A program made the position numbers and the translations under genes. From Agarophyton chilense (taxonomy: Eukaryota; Rhodophyta; Florideophyceae; Gracilariales; Gracilariaceae), in NCBI GenBank assembly GCA_030374765.1, contig JARGXX010000036.1, positions 124,001 to 188,000 on the forward strand: 64,000 bases of DNA, in the 5' to 3' direction. The stretch's first letter is position 1. Every line of letters begins with the position of its first letter. Below are positions 1 through 11,659 of this stretch, piece after piece. The notes under the pieces are model-generated. The model did not search any database and was not told the origin of the DNA. It was given only the letters and a program-made list of their open reading frames with translations.

Positions 1-310
1 CACTACAGTGCCAGGGGGATCTCAGGGCCTCGCCAGTACTATTTACTTGGCTCGAGTGACGCTTCTTCCTTAGAGTACGGTAGGCACCGTTAGGATACAA
101 AATAACCCCCTTTGGTACATAAGTTCCACCCTTTGGTCTTCAATCAATCGTTTCCGTAGCTCCAACCTGTAGGACTACGCAGTAAACGCCAGCCCATTGC
201 ACCAGGTACTCTGGGAATGCCGCCGTCAAGGATTCGAACCTTAGGATCCGCTCTACCACGCTACCACCGGTCGAGACCCGTACGCTGACTTAGCCCGTCA
301 TTGTGTTACA
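1..310 (+). mobile_element. LTR of the Ty3-A family (cut by the window start)
   Basis: This stretch matches the two LTRs of the Ty3-A element (29628-30067 and 37603-38048), beginning roughly 130 bases into the LTR and ending in GTTACA at 310. Sequence after 310 is unrelated to Ty3-A and reads as a minus-strand copia fossil, so this LTR, solo or terminal, sits inside or against that copia. It carries the tRNA-like motif GGATTCGAACC (230-240, plus strand). Confidence 0.75.
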
Positions 311-470
311 TTCTGCTGCAAACGAAAGCCATTGAGGTGGTACTCAAAGTTCCAGCCCATATATTTGCTTGGTCTGTCGAGTCGTTTCAAGCGGTATTTG
401 GTTTTCAGTGTGTTGGAAAATGCGTCCGGAAGAGAGGGATGAGATGTGGGTGAGAGAAAAAAATCTGTGA

Positions 471-852
471 TTATAACGATGAGGATATAGTCATGTGATA
501 TTCGCCAATAGAAAACGCTGGGGTCGTATTTGATGGAATTGTAGCCGTGTGAATTGAGGTGGTTCTATAGTTCTTTGATGTAAATGTTGGCAGCAGGAGC
601 GGTGCCACGGAGGTTTCCGATGAGTCACTGCACGGATTCAGGATGCTTGAACGTACCATCAAATCAAGGCGGTTGGAAAATGTAAACCTGTTTGTTGTGC
701 TCGTACTTTTCGTGAAAGTACGCGGCTTTGATATCAAAGTGCTCCAGATGAAGGCGGGGTTCCGCAGCGATTCGGAGAAGGAGACGAGTCGTGGTTTTGT
801 CAGCATTGTAGGATGAAGTGTCTTGAGGTTCATATTGTTTGTTGGGAAGCAT
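471..852 (-). pseudogene. copia-A reverse transcriptase fragment
   Basis: Two overlapping minus-strand frames carry parts of a copia RT: one with FDIKAAYF and a following VYIFQPP segment, the other with the downstream DPSVFYW block. This is the RVT_2 type of reverse transcriptase. It belongs to the copia-A fossil and is broken. Confidence 0.55.
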
Positions 853-1282
853 TAGGTCGCCGCAGAGTGCGCGGTGAGCCTTGCGCGCTCTGACTTCATT
901 CGTTGGTAAGGTTTTGTATCTGTATTACATGGAGGGGGGTAATGGGCATAGTATTGGGAGGAGTGGTGAAGGTCCAGCGAATGGCATCCATTTTGTCGAG
1001 TTGGTCGAGTTCATTGTTATTTGCAGTTGTCAATTCAGAGGCATCTGGATGTTTGGCAGCATGTTTCCGGGATCTAAGTAAGGGTGTGGTATGTGTAACT
1101 GTCAGTGGTAGGGAGCTGAATAATCGTAACAACAAGGTGCATGGATCAAGGCTGAAATCGTATGGTTGGAGGTCCATTGTGCGAATTGTCTGTGTGCGGT
1201 TGAGTGCTAAATTCCAGACATTAATTTGGGTTAGGCTGAGAGGGTGTAGATAATGAACAGGTTCCGAACGGCGATTGAGTTT

Positions 1283-2146
1283 TTACTTTCGTGGGTGAAC
1301 TCGAAGGATGGTTCGAAGCTGGCCAAATGGGAATAGCTGTGACAGGTTGGGAGGGGAATCGTACCACACTGTGTGGGAAAGATTTTGGATGGAGAAGTGG
1401 TGGTGTAAATTGTACTTCAATGCAGCATCAGTAGTGGCGTCCTGCCAGTAAGTGAGTAGGAGGCGGCTATGAACTAGAGAAGCCCTAGCAGTATTGAGAA
1501 GGGAACTACTGACGCATTTTGCCACGGAGTCTTCCTGTGGTGACAATGAAAAGATGGTTTGAAAAGGGATACTGCACACTGATGACGATTTTTTGAAGGC
1601 CCTGGATGTGATTGTCTTTGCGTTATCTCTTCCGAGAAGGAGGGGCTGTCTGTTGTGGGTGTTGGATATTTGGGTCATTATATTGAGAAGTTTGGGAATA
1701 GTTTCGGACCGAATCTTGAGGAAGTCGATGTGAAGGAAGCGGGAGGCGATGTCGATGGCAACGAGTACATGGCTGTTTCCTTGAAGTGATGGAGGTTTCT
1801 GGTGCCTGCAAATGTCGATTTGTATGTAGACTCAAGGGAACTGAGTGTGAGTGTTACGGTGAGGAGGTTTCAGTTTGCGTTTTCTTTCCCTTCATCCAAG
1901 TCAGTTAAGTTTTGGGGATGTGTGACGAAGTGTAGAAGGGATATTTGGTAGAAGGATGTGCTTGAACATTAATTGTAGTGAACGGGGATTAATATGGCCT
2001 AGCTTCAGGTCTCGTGTGAGAAGTCTTGTGTGATGGATTAGGTTGGAGTTGGAATTGTTTCCGGCAGGAAAAATGGGAGCCAGGGTCGCGATTGAGTATG
2101 TAAAGATGATTTCAGGGTAGCAAGATGTGGAATTCAGTAATTGCAT
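1283..2146 (-). pseudogene. copia-A integrase fragments
   Basis: The upstream part shows a LGHINPRSL segment typical of the copia GAG-pre-integrase zinc region (LxxRLGHxxxxxL). The downstream part shows the core segment LLxYWQDATTDAALKYN and PNLSQLFPFGQ, corresponding to the family's FWAEAxxTAxYxxN and PNLSHLRVFG blocks. A rve-type core with AIDIASRF lies between. It is fossil and broken in several places. Confidence 0.55.
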
Positions 2147-2886
2147 GACAGGTGGGGTGGTTCTTTGGGAGTTGGAGATTTCATCGCAACGGTTTTGGAT
2201 GGATGGGATTAGGGGTTTTGGGCGCCGTCGCGGGGATAGAATGAGCGTCCACCTAGGGCTTGACTGGGCGTATCAAGGACGTATTGATTGTTTATAAGTG
2301 TGGCAGTAGCCATGAAATCGTGTGTAAAATGCGATCCACAGGGTCGAATGATATGGACTCTAGACGAGAGAACGGCACCAAATCGTAGCGTGAGGCAAGA
2401 AAAGCAACAGAGCTCAAGTTACGACAGATGGATTGTGCATGTACGGCATTGCAGATGCCGATGGTTTTATGCGTGAGATTCAAGTGTCACTTTCTGAAGA
2501 GTGCATTCGTCATTTCTGTGCGTGACACATTCACCGACGCGGCACCATTTGCCGGTGTAGTCCTGAGAACGTGCATGGTTTGAATACGGATTGGAGTGAA
2601 CTTTTCATGAACATGACTGATTGGGAGGGTCCGGACATGAAGTACAGTGATATTTGTCGTGCAGAAATGTTTTGTTGGACGATGGTAGCTTTCTGTAGGC
2701 GATTTATAAACTATTAAATGGATGCGGGTGGTGTTCCCGCCATGAAATTGCTGAGCTGAGAGAAATCTGGATTAGATTTAGAACTGTAAATTGGGATGTT
2801 TATGGTTGTGCGTTCTTCATTAATGTTGGGAAAATCTGCGTTGAGCATTTTCGTCCGGATAGACAATTGTTCAGGGATTTAGGGGT

Positions 2887-3165
2887 TTAGGAGTCGAGAG
2901 CATTGTGGTCTTCCATATTGGTATGGCGGACATGATTAGAGATGGTGTTTACGGTATGGAATGGTGAGTGATTGAGGATATATATCAGCAGTTGTTCAAT
3001 GATTTGGTCAGTTATACTTTCGATGAAAAGAGCCTTGAATTCGTAAACCTTTTTGGTGCATGGTGCAATAGTGGCTGGATCATTGGGAAGGGGTACTTTG
3101 CCTTGCAAGAATAATTTGGAATCGATGGGTGCCCCATTGATGGTAAGGGCATCTTTCCAGAACAT
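2887..3165 (-). pseudogene. copia-A gag-like fragment
   Basis: The open segment starts MFWKDAL and continues with a helix-rich stretch resembling the N-terminal part of copia Gag. It lies upstream, in element orientation, of the integrase pieces, as expected. The assignment rests mainly on position; sequence similarity is weak. Confidence 0.3.
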
Positions 3166-3200
3166 AAAGTCCGTGTAGAAGAGTTTGGGTCAAGAAGAAG

Positions 3201-3794
3201 ACTTCATAGAGATGGAGGGAGATGTGGGTAATGATTAGTCAGCGACTAAAAGGCTGACTGTTTTTTATTCGTTGGCAAGTACGGTGCAGTTTTGAAGGGT
3301 GGTTTGAAGATAATACTCCGCGTCGGATGGGTCATGACGTCTTAAGAATATTGAGAGTCTCAAAGAAGAGAATGAGTGTTATTGGCGCATAGCCTGTAAG
3401 GACGGATGTCCAAGAACCCGGACGACCGAGGCATCCGACTCCTGGGCGTGTTATGTTGTGTCTATGACTACGTGTTGAAGCCAGACACTGTTGTTTGTGC
3501 GTCTGCACACTCGTTGCATGTCGGATTTACTACAGTTGGAATTGAAAATCGAATGCTGTAGAATTTCTAGGAACGCCGAATAAGAATTGTATGGATAGAA
3601 ATAGCTGGGGGGTTTCCGATCTACATTTGCAGACCATGCCAACTTGCGGGCTTCTAGTTGCGGCTCTCGCCACATGACCGTTTGGCAACTGCACTTTGAC
3701 CTTTTGGCGGCCCTGCTGCTTTCTTCTTCAGCTCTCATCACCCCCTGTCATCAGAAACCCTGCTCTTGGGTCTGGTGGTTTTTCTGAGACCCGC
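3201..3794. other. Unassigned stretch between the two copia fossils
   Basis: A minus-strand open segment at 3451-3741 has no recognisable domain. The region may hold the 5' end of copia-A, but no LTR pair was found. Confidence 0.3.
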
Positions 3795-3905
3795 TGTTGC
3801 AGATGAACTGATACGCTTACAGTAGACGACGCCCGCCGTGGGCTTCCCACCCCTTACGTGTAAAGAAGGGAAAACTCTTTCATACCATACAACACGCCAT
3901 ACGAC
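3795..3905 (+). repeat. LTR-like fragment starting TGTTGCAGATG
   Basis: About 110 bases match 23401-23525 at roughly 85% by eye, with one indel of about 20 bases. Shared blocks are TGTTGCAGATGAAC, GACGACGCCCGCCG and CTTCCCACCCCTTACG. The TG start and the position just before a plus-strand copia suggest the 5' LTR edge of copia-B, but no matching 3' copy is present near 9200. Confidence 0.45.
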
Positions 3906-4749
3906 GTGGTAGCATCGACTGATAGAAAACTTCTGTTATGATCGGACGCTGTGTTACTAAGACTGTCATCTTAGAGACATTCTCTAACAATTGTTAGACG
4001 CACAGTGCGTTACAACCGTGAAGAACACAATGAGTTCTTAACGATCTCTATCCTTAGGTGAAGAAGCACAATCGACTGTCAAAGAAATCTGGAAATTATT
4101 CCGCCGCTCACACTACTACAAAGAACGCCTTCGGTCTTTGACTAGTATTCTTGAAGTCCAGGAATACATCAATTCAGAAAACATTGAAGATGGTCCTGTA
4201 CTTCCGCTCAGTTTGGTCTGTGCTCTCAGGACAGATTTCAGAATGTACTCATCCACTATGGAATGTGCGGAACATCTTTGATTTTATAATGAACGAAAAG
4301 AAGTCATCAACATACACCCATTTTGGCAAGAGATTCTGGTGCGTATCCTAGTAGCCTTTACGAACTTCATAAGTCTTTGCACAAACGAAATGCTCACTAC
4401 CGCGATCATGAGGAATATTCGAGGAATGGACGATGATGAAAAAGCAAAGTCTACCGTGCCGCTTGACACTGATTTCCGCCATTAATCCCATCCCAAGCCG
4501 GACTTGACGAAAAGCATTTTCAATAACGACTTTCGTATTCCCACACACTGATCGTATTTCTGGGGACGAAAATGATCCCCTTATATATCAGAGTCAAGTT
4601 ATTTTGGACCAAATGGAGGCATCGGAAATCCCCAATTCACCCCGAGTCACGGCGTTTTCTCCCTTTTAACCAGCAAGACACTGAAAGCTGCTTTATCAAT
4701 CAGACCTCAGCACCTGTCCCTCCCATCGTTTTTTCGAGAGCTATACGGT

Positions 4750-5184
4750 ATGTTAATGTACGAACTCAATGTCCAACAACGGAAGGTCAGCCAATGGAAC
4801 GAGATACGATTCTCATGCTTTCGCAGTGCATCTCTGACGCTCAATGAAGCCTCTCCAAAATGTGTCGAGCACATACAGAATCATAACCTCTACCTATATG
4901 ACCTCTTGCGGCATCCCTTCCTACTTCGGAATCGACTTCAATATTTATTTCACTCGGAGACCTGGTGTCAGACCTTATATAAGAAATCGTTACCAACGAT
5001 AGACCCGGACGATTTTGCGCAGATGATTCAGAAAGCCGCTGGAAACGTAAATAGGCGGAATAAAACCACGGACAGCCTCGAGACATCAACATTCCTGGTC
5101 AATAACCATGGAGACAACCAGGACCATCTTATCGCCCACTTTTTCTCAAAGACCGCACCTCCCCCGCGCCACAGAAGACCTTAA
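4750..5184 (+). pseudogene. copia-B gag-like open segment
   Basis: This 144-codon helical, charged segment lies upstream of the protease-like frame and is assigned to gag by position. Residues around 40-110 look like a helical capsid-type region with repeated Leu/Tyr. No zinc knuckle is seen. It could be a chance open frame. Confidence 0.35.
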
Positions 5185-5586
5185 CGGTACCGCCGATTCT
5201 ACACATCCCGTCACCCAAACCGGACTTCCGGACGAATTCTGAACCGCTCCCAAAACTAATTTGGTCGACGACTATGTTTCGGTCGTAACCAACCTGGCCA
5301 CATTATCCGAAACAGCCTGCAAAAAGACGGCTACTACGCCCACCTAAACCATGTACATAATATGGGTACTGGGGGTACGATGATCATTGAGGCTCTAAAA
5401 AATGATACAGCTGTAAACGAAGAATTGGATGAGATACCCAATTTCATCCTCGAACACACATTGACGAGTGGATTATCAACTTCCTTGACATTTTCGACCA
5501 ATCTCCGTGCCGAAGCCCGTCAAACAGCGCGTTCTTCATCAAAGAGTCTCTTTTCGAACTTTCCGCTGCACCTCAGGATCTAGCCG

Positions 5587-5942
5587 TATGTCACATCAAA
5601 AACGTCCGCGGTCACGTTTTGATCGACATAGGTGCCCCCAAAAGCATTTACAGCGAGAATTGGATTATAAATGCGGGGTGGAAACAGATCAAACAACTCC
5701 AACTCCCTGACGACATACGCCGTTTTCGATTTGCGGGTACACAAGTGTATGCTCTCAAAGCAGTTTGCCTCGCAGCTGAAGTAGTGGACATGGCGGGAAA
5801 ACCGTTCACACTCCGTCAAGTTGTTTTCATGCTCCCACCCCTTCCGATCCCTTTTCTTGTCGGCTTGCAAACGCACCGCAGCCATCTTTTCGATGTCTGC
5901 TTCCGTCCAGGTAACAGCAGCCATACCAAAATTAACTTCTGA
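5587..5942 (+). pseudogene. copia-B retropepsin-like fragment
   Basis: The frame has DIGAPKSIYSENW near its start, corresponding to the D(T/S)GAPKSI active-site motif of retroelement aspartic proteases, followed by hydrophobic beta-strand-like segments (FTLRQVVFMLP, FLVGLQT). Length and spacing fit a retropepsin. It is part of the copia-B fossil. Confidence 0.55.
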
Positions 5943-6746
5943 AACTCCGTACAATAACTCACGTTCAGGTCACAAGTCTGGCTTAAAAACAAACCCCTGG
6001 CCTACGAACCTGACCCATCTTTTGACTGGACAACTTCGATATCGGAAGCATTCTCTCACTCAGAGAGAAACACAGACCCGGGTACGGAGATTATATAGCT
6101 CGACACCACGAACAATGACTAGTCAGCATCAACGCCAATCTTCAATTTCACTCATGGACAGCCTACACCCCCTTGGCTCAAAGACGAATGGAATTCCAAT
6201 TTCACTCAAGACAACATTACACAACTCCACCGCACACTCCGACACCACTCCAAATCGTCCAGGATCGAACTATTTCGGAGACAAAACCACGGACAGAAGC
6301 TACCGAGTGGTGTAAAGACAAATATCAAGGAGCAAGAAGCACAATGCAGACCGCGTGCTGAAAACGCTGAGCTTCCAAGAATACCGAAGTTCACAATTCC
6401 TCTTCCAGCGTCGCTGAACCTCGCAGTCTTAATTGACATTTTGTTGCTTAATATCGCTGGGGTGTAGCATAAAATTATTGTCTTTGTTGATACTGGCGAT
6501 AACATGTATCTTCTTTCCCGTACAGACGATATATCTGTCTGGGCATCATTAAACTCATTTTTGAGTCGCTAAAGATCAGTGTATGACGCTCCAGTCTACA
6601 TAATCGTTGAGCGAGGCAGCAACTTGGCTCGAAACGAAATGAGCTCGGCATTGGGCACCTTCTAGTCACAGATTTGTCCCATACCTACTGAGGCACCATG
6701 ATCCATCGGGTCAATTGAAAGGTCACATAGATACTCACACAGGCTA

Positions 6747-7310
6747 ATGGACAAACTAATTTCCGTTCCAGAGTATGAAACCGGTCCCTGCCTCGATCTA
6801 CTCCTCGATGAAGTAGAAATTTCATGGAACTCGAACCAACATTCAAACCGAGGAATCCCACACTTCAGGCGCTTTGTAGTAATGCCCCAAACCATTGGAG
6901 AACTCGGAACTCCAGCAAACCTATGGGAGAGAATGGCACTCATGGAAAGCATACAAATTGAAACGGATAAACTACGCGGCGAGAATGTCTTACTACAGGC
7001 AGCTGATTTCACCGGCATGTCTGCGATAATCTCTCAATCCAAGCGGGAAAAAAAGTCTGGCTCTACCGGAACCGCACAGGTTGGCCAGAAGGTAACTTAT
7101 CCCGAATCGAAAGGATACAGATATTTGTATCACACGGAGATAGAATATACTCCACCCACGACCGTCGAATTCGCCAATGCTTTGGCCCAGTATCCGTACC
7201 ACCTGCGACTATCCAGAACGACTGGGACGAAGCCGACATATCTGATCAACAACAGGCCGCCCACGTACCACTTTTGCCGATTCCTACACCCATTGCTAGT
7301 ACGTTTTTAG
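6747..7310 (+). pseudogene. copia-B integrase C-terminal / linker region
   Basis: A 187-codon segment lies between protease and RT. It contains a KSG..GTAQVGQKV stretch reminiscent of the GDxV/GPYK region after the integrase core of protist copia elements. No DDE core residues are identified here, so the assignment is by order and weak similarity. Confidence 0.35.
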
Positions 7311-7678
7311 TTTCCCAACCATCAAAAAATACCATCGGTAAAACTCTCCAAACACATGATGGCGTCCTCATTTTCCATAACATCAACGGCACGCACCAGT
7401 ATATTGACCAAGACGTCCTTCATTTTACACTCGAAGACATATTCATTGACCCAACAGAAAACGACAATGACAGCACAAATACCATTCGCCCCGGCTCAGT
7501 CCTCATGACTACCCAAGAGTTCACCAAAAACACGAGATCACTGCCAGAGAGTGACCAAGAAAATCTATCAGCCGCAAAGCTTGAAGAACTCAATTTCCTG
7601 TTGAAGAATACGGTCAGTCTCGTTCTTCGACAAGAAGTCTGGAATAAATGTGACGTGTCTGATGGATTCTATCCATAA
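7274..7678 (+). pseudogene. copia-B linker and RT start
   Basis: The C-terminal third, with LEELNFLLKNTVSLVLRQEV, corresponds to the conserved helix before copia RT (ExxxLLxxxTxxxVxxxEVP). RT-like pieces continue downstream, including the catalytic-loop-like CTDDYLSA near 8130. It is fossil. Confidence 0.45.
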
Positions 7679-9202
7679 AAGGGAGTCAAAGGTCAAAGAC
7701 AAACCCCGTACGTCACAGAGCACGCCTCATCACCGGTTCACACGTATCAATCTTTCGACAATCCACCACCGGTAATGCTCCAACACTGTCAATAACCTCC
7801 ATCAGGGCACTACTTGATGGTACCATCGTGGAACGTTACTGCATCTGCAGAAAACGATATCATTCTGCTCGTCCATGACGAAACCAAAGCATAACTCCAA
7901 AGTATGCCAACCAACCGTTTCATTTTCTATGGGACTCCGAAAGTGTTCTACGAGAACAACCCCGAATTCTCATGTCATGTGTGGCAATCCATCACAAAAA
8001 TCTATGACGACGTTGAAGCTGGAAAAATTTGGTTTCATACTTTTGTACCATGAATAATCTCCAAAGTTCTGGATAATAAACAGGAAATGTCGGATCCGTC
8101 TCTCCTGTACAGCTCAACTCAACGAGCCGTCACAGCGCTGTGTACTGACGACTATCTGTCTGCGATCCATCACCAAAGCCGCGACGAAGAAGAGAAAATG
8201 TCACCACGATTTTCTTCCCGTCCCGCGCAAGCACCCTCACTGTCTTCAAGGGGTTTTATATCCAATATGGTTGAAAGAACGTCATAATTTCTCAAACAAC
8301 CGATGCGAACAAGGTACCTTCCGAACACACCAAACGTGAAGTTGCACTTACCAAGCCCGAATACTCCCGTTTGCTCACTGGTGTAGAATTGACAATGCTT
8401 CGTTCTGACGCCGGAAAACTGGCATGGCAGGACTGTGTCCTCGCCGTTATCACCATTCCAAGCCAGCTGCGCCCTCCAGCGCCAACAACCGCACTCCAAC
8501 CCTCCTTTTAAGATACTACTTCACACGCGGGAAGTTCTACAAAGGATTCAGGAACCGAACATGGCACGGTTGCAATACATCCCTCTAGAGCACGGCACCA
8601 CTCACATTTGAATAAATCACAATGGGTCCTTCCAGATCCTTAACAGACAACACTCACAAATCTGATTCCTTCTTGGAATCGCTGATGGCAAAGACCGCCT
8701 GAACCTTCTACATTGGCACAATTCTCGGTTGTCCTAGGCGACCATGCTCAACAGAACAGGAAGAACTCTTGTTCCTCGAGAAATCACTCATATGTTTCGA
8801 GAGATATAAGGAAACTATCAGCTCGCTAATCAAGCGTGACATACCCACGGTAGTTTACATCGACTGCGAAACTCTTTGGAACAGGTTACTAAACGAGACG
8901 GTACCTACACTCCGGAAGTCGGATATCGAGTGAAAGAGTTCATATCGGAAGAACTAGTAAACTCAGTCTGCCTCATCAAGAACGGACTTAGTCTAGCCGA
9001 CGAGCTTACCCAGTCAAGGCCTAACAATACCCCAAGAACCATTCTCGAAGAATACGTCTGTAATTCTCCAGGCAATCGGGTAGTTACGTTGCAGGAATCG
9101 AAATTTCGACACTTAAACTGGATCCCCACTGGCTCCGTCCCGATGCCTACGGAAATTGAGACAAGGCATTAAACAAAATCAGATAAGAAAAAGAAAGGGA
9201 TC

Positions 9203-9780
9203 TGGTACAAGTACTAAGTTTAGTACGAAACAATGATATGGATTGAAGCGAAGAACTATACCATAATCCTGGTGAAAACTTCCGCTTGCAACGTTCCCGA
9301 GACCGAAGAGTTTTTATTGCTATTTAACGTTATCTTTTGGTGGAAATTTACCCGAGTACTTGGTTTTTTGCTGAAGCGTGGACTGTTTCTGCTCTGCGTA
9401 CGGCTACCAATACAGCAATAAATTATTATGACTTTGGTACACCCTTTGCTGTTCAACCACTACATCATTATCGCTGTAACGGTGACTATATGTCAGACTC
9501 AAGTCTGTTGTGTTTTTTTTACATTTCGTCATCGAGTTGTTCTTGATTGGGAACAAAAAGGGAAAATTAGCTTGTAGACTGTGATTGAGACAGCTCTATT
9601 TATTGAGATTTTGAAGAGTTCGAATGTGAAGGAGCGGGTGTGATATTCATTTGAATTTGCGCATTTTCAATGAACAGTCGCAAGACCATCTTGGTGCCAA
9701 TGTCTATCATATTGTGGCACGCTTATTCGTGCGGGTTATCGCGAATCAAAAAAAAAAGAAAACAACGAAACATGCCTGAG
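9203..9780. other. AT-rich stretch without a recognisable gene
   Basis: It possibly begins with the 3' LTR of copia-B (TGG at 9203, directly after the polypurine tract), but no matching 5' copy was found. Only short overlapping open segments without domains are seen. Confidence 0.3.
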
Positions 9781-9784
9781 ACCT

Positions 9785-9790
9785 TTTATT
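9785..9790 (-). terminator. Poly(A) signal AATAAA
   Basis: Plus-strand TTTATT reads AATAAA on the minus strand, 11 bases after the TAG of the 9801-10154 frame. Confidence 0.5.
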
Positions 9791-9800
9791 CATAACATCC

Positions 9801-10154
9801 CTAGGCACGTAAGAAGTTGATCGCCATGTCACGCACGCTACTAACGCCCTCCACTATAATGCGTCCGACGTCACGCGCACTTGCGGCGAAGGCCATTCCA
9901 TCCAAGAGCCCACGGAGATACGTCCACGGCACGTGCAACAGAGCCTTCTCCATGTCACTGGTCGTGACAGGTTGGCCACGTGGCATAGCACGCAGCATGT
10001 CGCCAGCCTCCACAATTGCGGCCATCTGCAATTTTCATATCGCAGGGGGGTCCGCATCAGGAACAGCCGTGGCGCTTCGTGATTTGCCGGACATTTCGCA
10101 CTCGTCGGTGGCGCGGAGTCCCGATGGTGCGTAGTAGAACGTGGAATGAGGCAT
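9801..10154 (-). pseudogene. Small host-type gene or pseudogene, 117 codons with one in-frame TGA
   Basis: On the minus strand an ATG at 10154-10152 opens a frame that runs to TAG at 9803-9801 and is interrupted once by TGA at codon 40 (10037-10035). The N-terminal 39 residues are polar. The C-terminal 77 residues form amphipathic helices (MEKALLHVPW, YLRGLLDGMAFAAS). A TATAAAT element lies about 72 bases upstream (10225-10231). An AATAAA signal lies 11 bases after the stop (9785-9790). These flanking signals favour a real transcription unit. The TGA could mark a pseudogene. Alternatively a 39-base GT..AG segment ending TTGCAG just before an ATG could be spliced without changing frame, though that is very short for an intron. 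No family is recognised. Confidence 0.4.
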
Positions 10155-10224
10155 CGCGGCGCAGGTTGGAAACGAATGGAAGAAGTATCCACGGGCAAAA
10201 AAAAAGAAGTAGGACGGTCAAGTA

Positions 10225-10231
10225 ATTTATA
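10225..10231 (-). promoter_or_regulatory. TATA-like element TATAAAT
   Basis: It lies on the minus strand about 70 bases before the ATG at 10154, inside a locally AT-rich segment that contrasts with the GC-rich coding part. Confidence 0.35.
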
Positions 10232-10259
10232 GTCGAATAGAGTCTATTTCAGTGATAGA

Positions 10260-10764
10260 GCATTTGATTTCACTGGACGACCGCTTGCTTTATTGTACAA
10301 TTTGAACCACTGATTTGGAAACGCAAGATCATGCCAGCACCTGGGCACCACAAATATGGTGCGCAAGGCAACTGCGTTCTCCGTCGAGTGAGCCACACAG
10401 ATAGAGACATGCCGTTCTGCACTGGCCGCAAGCCGCACGAATTCTCGCACAGTTAGAGATACGATGGTCGGTAACGAACCGGAGGCCACACGAAATCTCG
10501 CGTCGGGTTTCCTCCAAATTGTTTATATGAGGCTGCCCTCGGTCGGCTCTGACCAACTCTGGTCAAGTCAGCTCGACAAAAAGCGGCTCCTTCCCCCTTC
10601 TTTGGCACCAAAACTATCTCTTAGCACAGTCTGTGCATCTCTCGCCATCAACTCTCTTTCTTTCCTTTCTTTACTTGGGGGTTGGGTCCGCTTTCTACCA
10701 TCGGGCCGACATTTTCTGCGAGCTCCTCACTCACGTGGGACTTTTTACAACGTTGTGCTGGTAA
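10260..10764. other. Intergenic stretch between divergent units
   Basis: Overlapping open segments on both strands (10244-10556 minus, 10464-10787 plus) have no domain and are probably chance. The region is the likely shared upstream area of the minus gene at 9801-10154 and the plus-strand exons that follow. Confidence 0.3.
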
Positions 10765-11304
10765 CAGAACCGTGTGATACGGCGTAGGGCTCACACTACA
10801 CCGCCATTCGGCATTCGTTCAAGAGTAAGTGACTTTCACTGCTCTTTTGGTATTGTGTGCAAGTACTGACTTTTTTATCTTGCATATAGTGCCTACGTCT
10901 TCAATTTCTTAGAGAGAATATTCAATTGTGCAAGGTTACGATTCGGAAGTGGAAGCTGTCAGCTTCACCAAGGAAGCCACAACCCTCACCGACTCTTCGC
11001 CCTCTACCGAGCCCCTTAGAAACCCGCGCGCCCGTCACATCCTTCGGGTCGTTACTCAGCGTGAGAAGCGTCGCCGCCGTTTTCCACCTCGTAAATTCTC
11101 CCTGTAGCGCTTTACCGCTTACAGCATCAACTTGCACAGCTACAGCCAATAAGAGGTACACCAAGTCGGTCGAAAGCACCAAAACGCAATACAACGCGCC
11201 TATTACAAAGACAACGACGTCTGGTGCCGTGTATGCGATATCAAGTTCCCCGAAGCCCACGATCTCCGGGTTCATTAAAAAATGTCGTCGTCATCGTGCC
11301 GGCG
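10765..11304 (+). other. Candidate spliced host gene exons interrupted by Ty3-C
   Basis: A donor GTAAGT (10825), a TACTGAC branch-like site and an acceptor TTGCATATAG (10889) outline a 65-base intron. An alternative acceptor TTTCTTAG lies at 10911. Downstream, one frame reads a charged segment (from about 10912 to 11106) containing EKRRRRFPP. A further open stretch (11152-11278) encodes a C-x2-C-x7-H-x4-H pattern (WCRVC...H...H), like a single C2H2 or U1-type zinc finger. Element Ty3-C is inserted immediately after, at the CGGCG duplication ending at 11304. Exon joining is uncertain and no complete protein is proposed. A 117-residue hydrophobic open frame on the opposite strand is probably a shadow. 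Confidence 0.3.
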
Positions 11305-11541
11305 TGTAGCCGTTTCCGGCTCTGCATGGCTGGACGGAACCCAAGCAGGACACAGGGTTCCGTCAGCAGGCGCGTAGGTAGTACCTGCGTAGGTTGCAGG
11401 CGTAGATAGCCTTCTAGACTACTTGTGTATCTCGTACGAGAGACACAGTAGGGGTATTTAAGCACCCACACGATCCCTTCACAGTAAAGAGGAGGCATCG
11501 AACCAGATCATAAAACAACGCAACCAGCGTAGTTCGCCACA
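11305..11541 (+). repeat. Ty3-C 5' LTR
   Basis: It is the 237-bp partner of 16387-16627. It contains a GGGGTATTTAAGCACCC block (a TATA-like element within a short inverted repeat) that is conserved in both LTRs and probably drives transcription. Confidence 0.85.
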
Positions 11542-11659
11542 GTGATCACCAGATTCCCTACATTAGTTCAACATTCATACCGTTTGTTCGATCGCAATAT
11601 CCGACGTACCGTCGAACGCCGATGATGGCAGTCAAACCGATGATAATCAGACGAAGATC

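Larger units (their letters stand above)
311..3200 (-). mobile_element. Ty1/copia element fossil, minus strand (copia-A)
   Basis: Reading right to left, the fragments follow copia order: a gag-like piece (2887-3165), an integrase zinc-binding start (near 1901-2146), the integrase core (1283-1835) and reverse transcriptase (471-852). The integrase has the copia signature of a LxHxxLxxxYWxxA type helix followed by a PNLSxLxxFG motif. The RT shows FDIKAAYF, which contains the first catalytic aspartate, and further on a DPSVFY segment. The element is heavily broken with many interruptions, and its left end is replaced by the Ty3-A LTR at 310. No LTR of its own was recognised. It is an old fossil. 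Confidence 0.65.
4000..9202 (+). mobile_element. Ty1/copia element fossil, plus strand (copia-B)
   Basis: Fragments appear in copia order: a gag-like segment (4750-5184), a retropepsin-like segment (5587-5942, motif DIGAPKSI), an integrase-tail-like segment (6747-7310), the start of the RT (7274-7678), further RT fragments (8087-8290, motif CTDDYLSA), and a terminal RNase H fragment (around 8860-9170, YIDCETLW). A polypurine tract (9185-9200, AAGAAAAAGAAAGGGA) precedes a possible LTR start at 9203. The element is old and broken in many places. Confidence 0.6.

Noticed and set aside
226-260. A functional tRNA gene on the minus strand
   Set aside because: There is a D-arm-like and a T-arm-like part, but no anticodon arm and no matching acceptor stem. 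It lies in an LTR, so it is described as tRNA-like only.
10922-11275. Hydrophobic 117-codon minus-strand frame
   Set aside because: It is the complement of the candidate exon region on the plus strand, and its hydrophobicity follows from Thr/Ser-rich codons opposite. It shows no domain.
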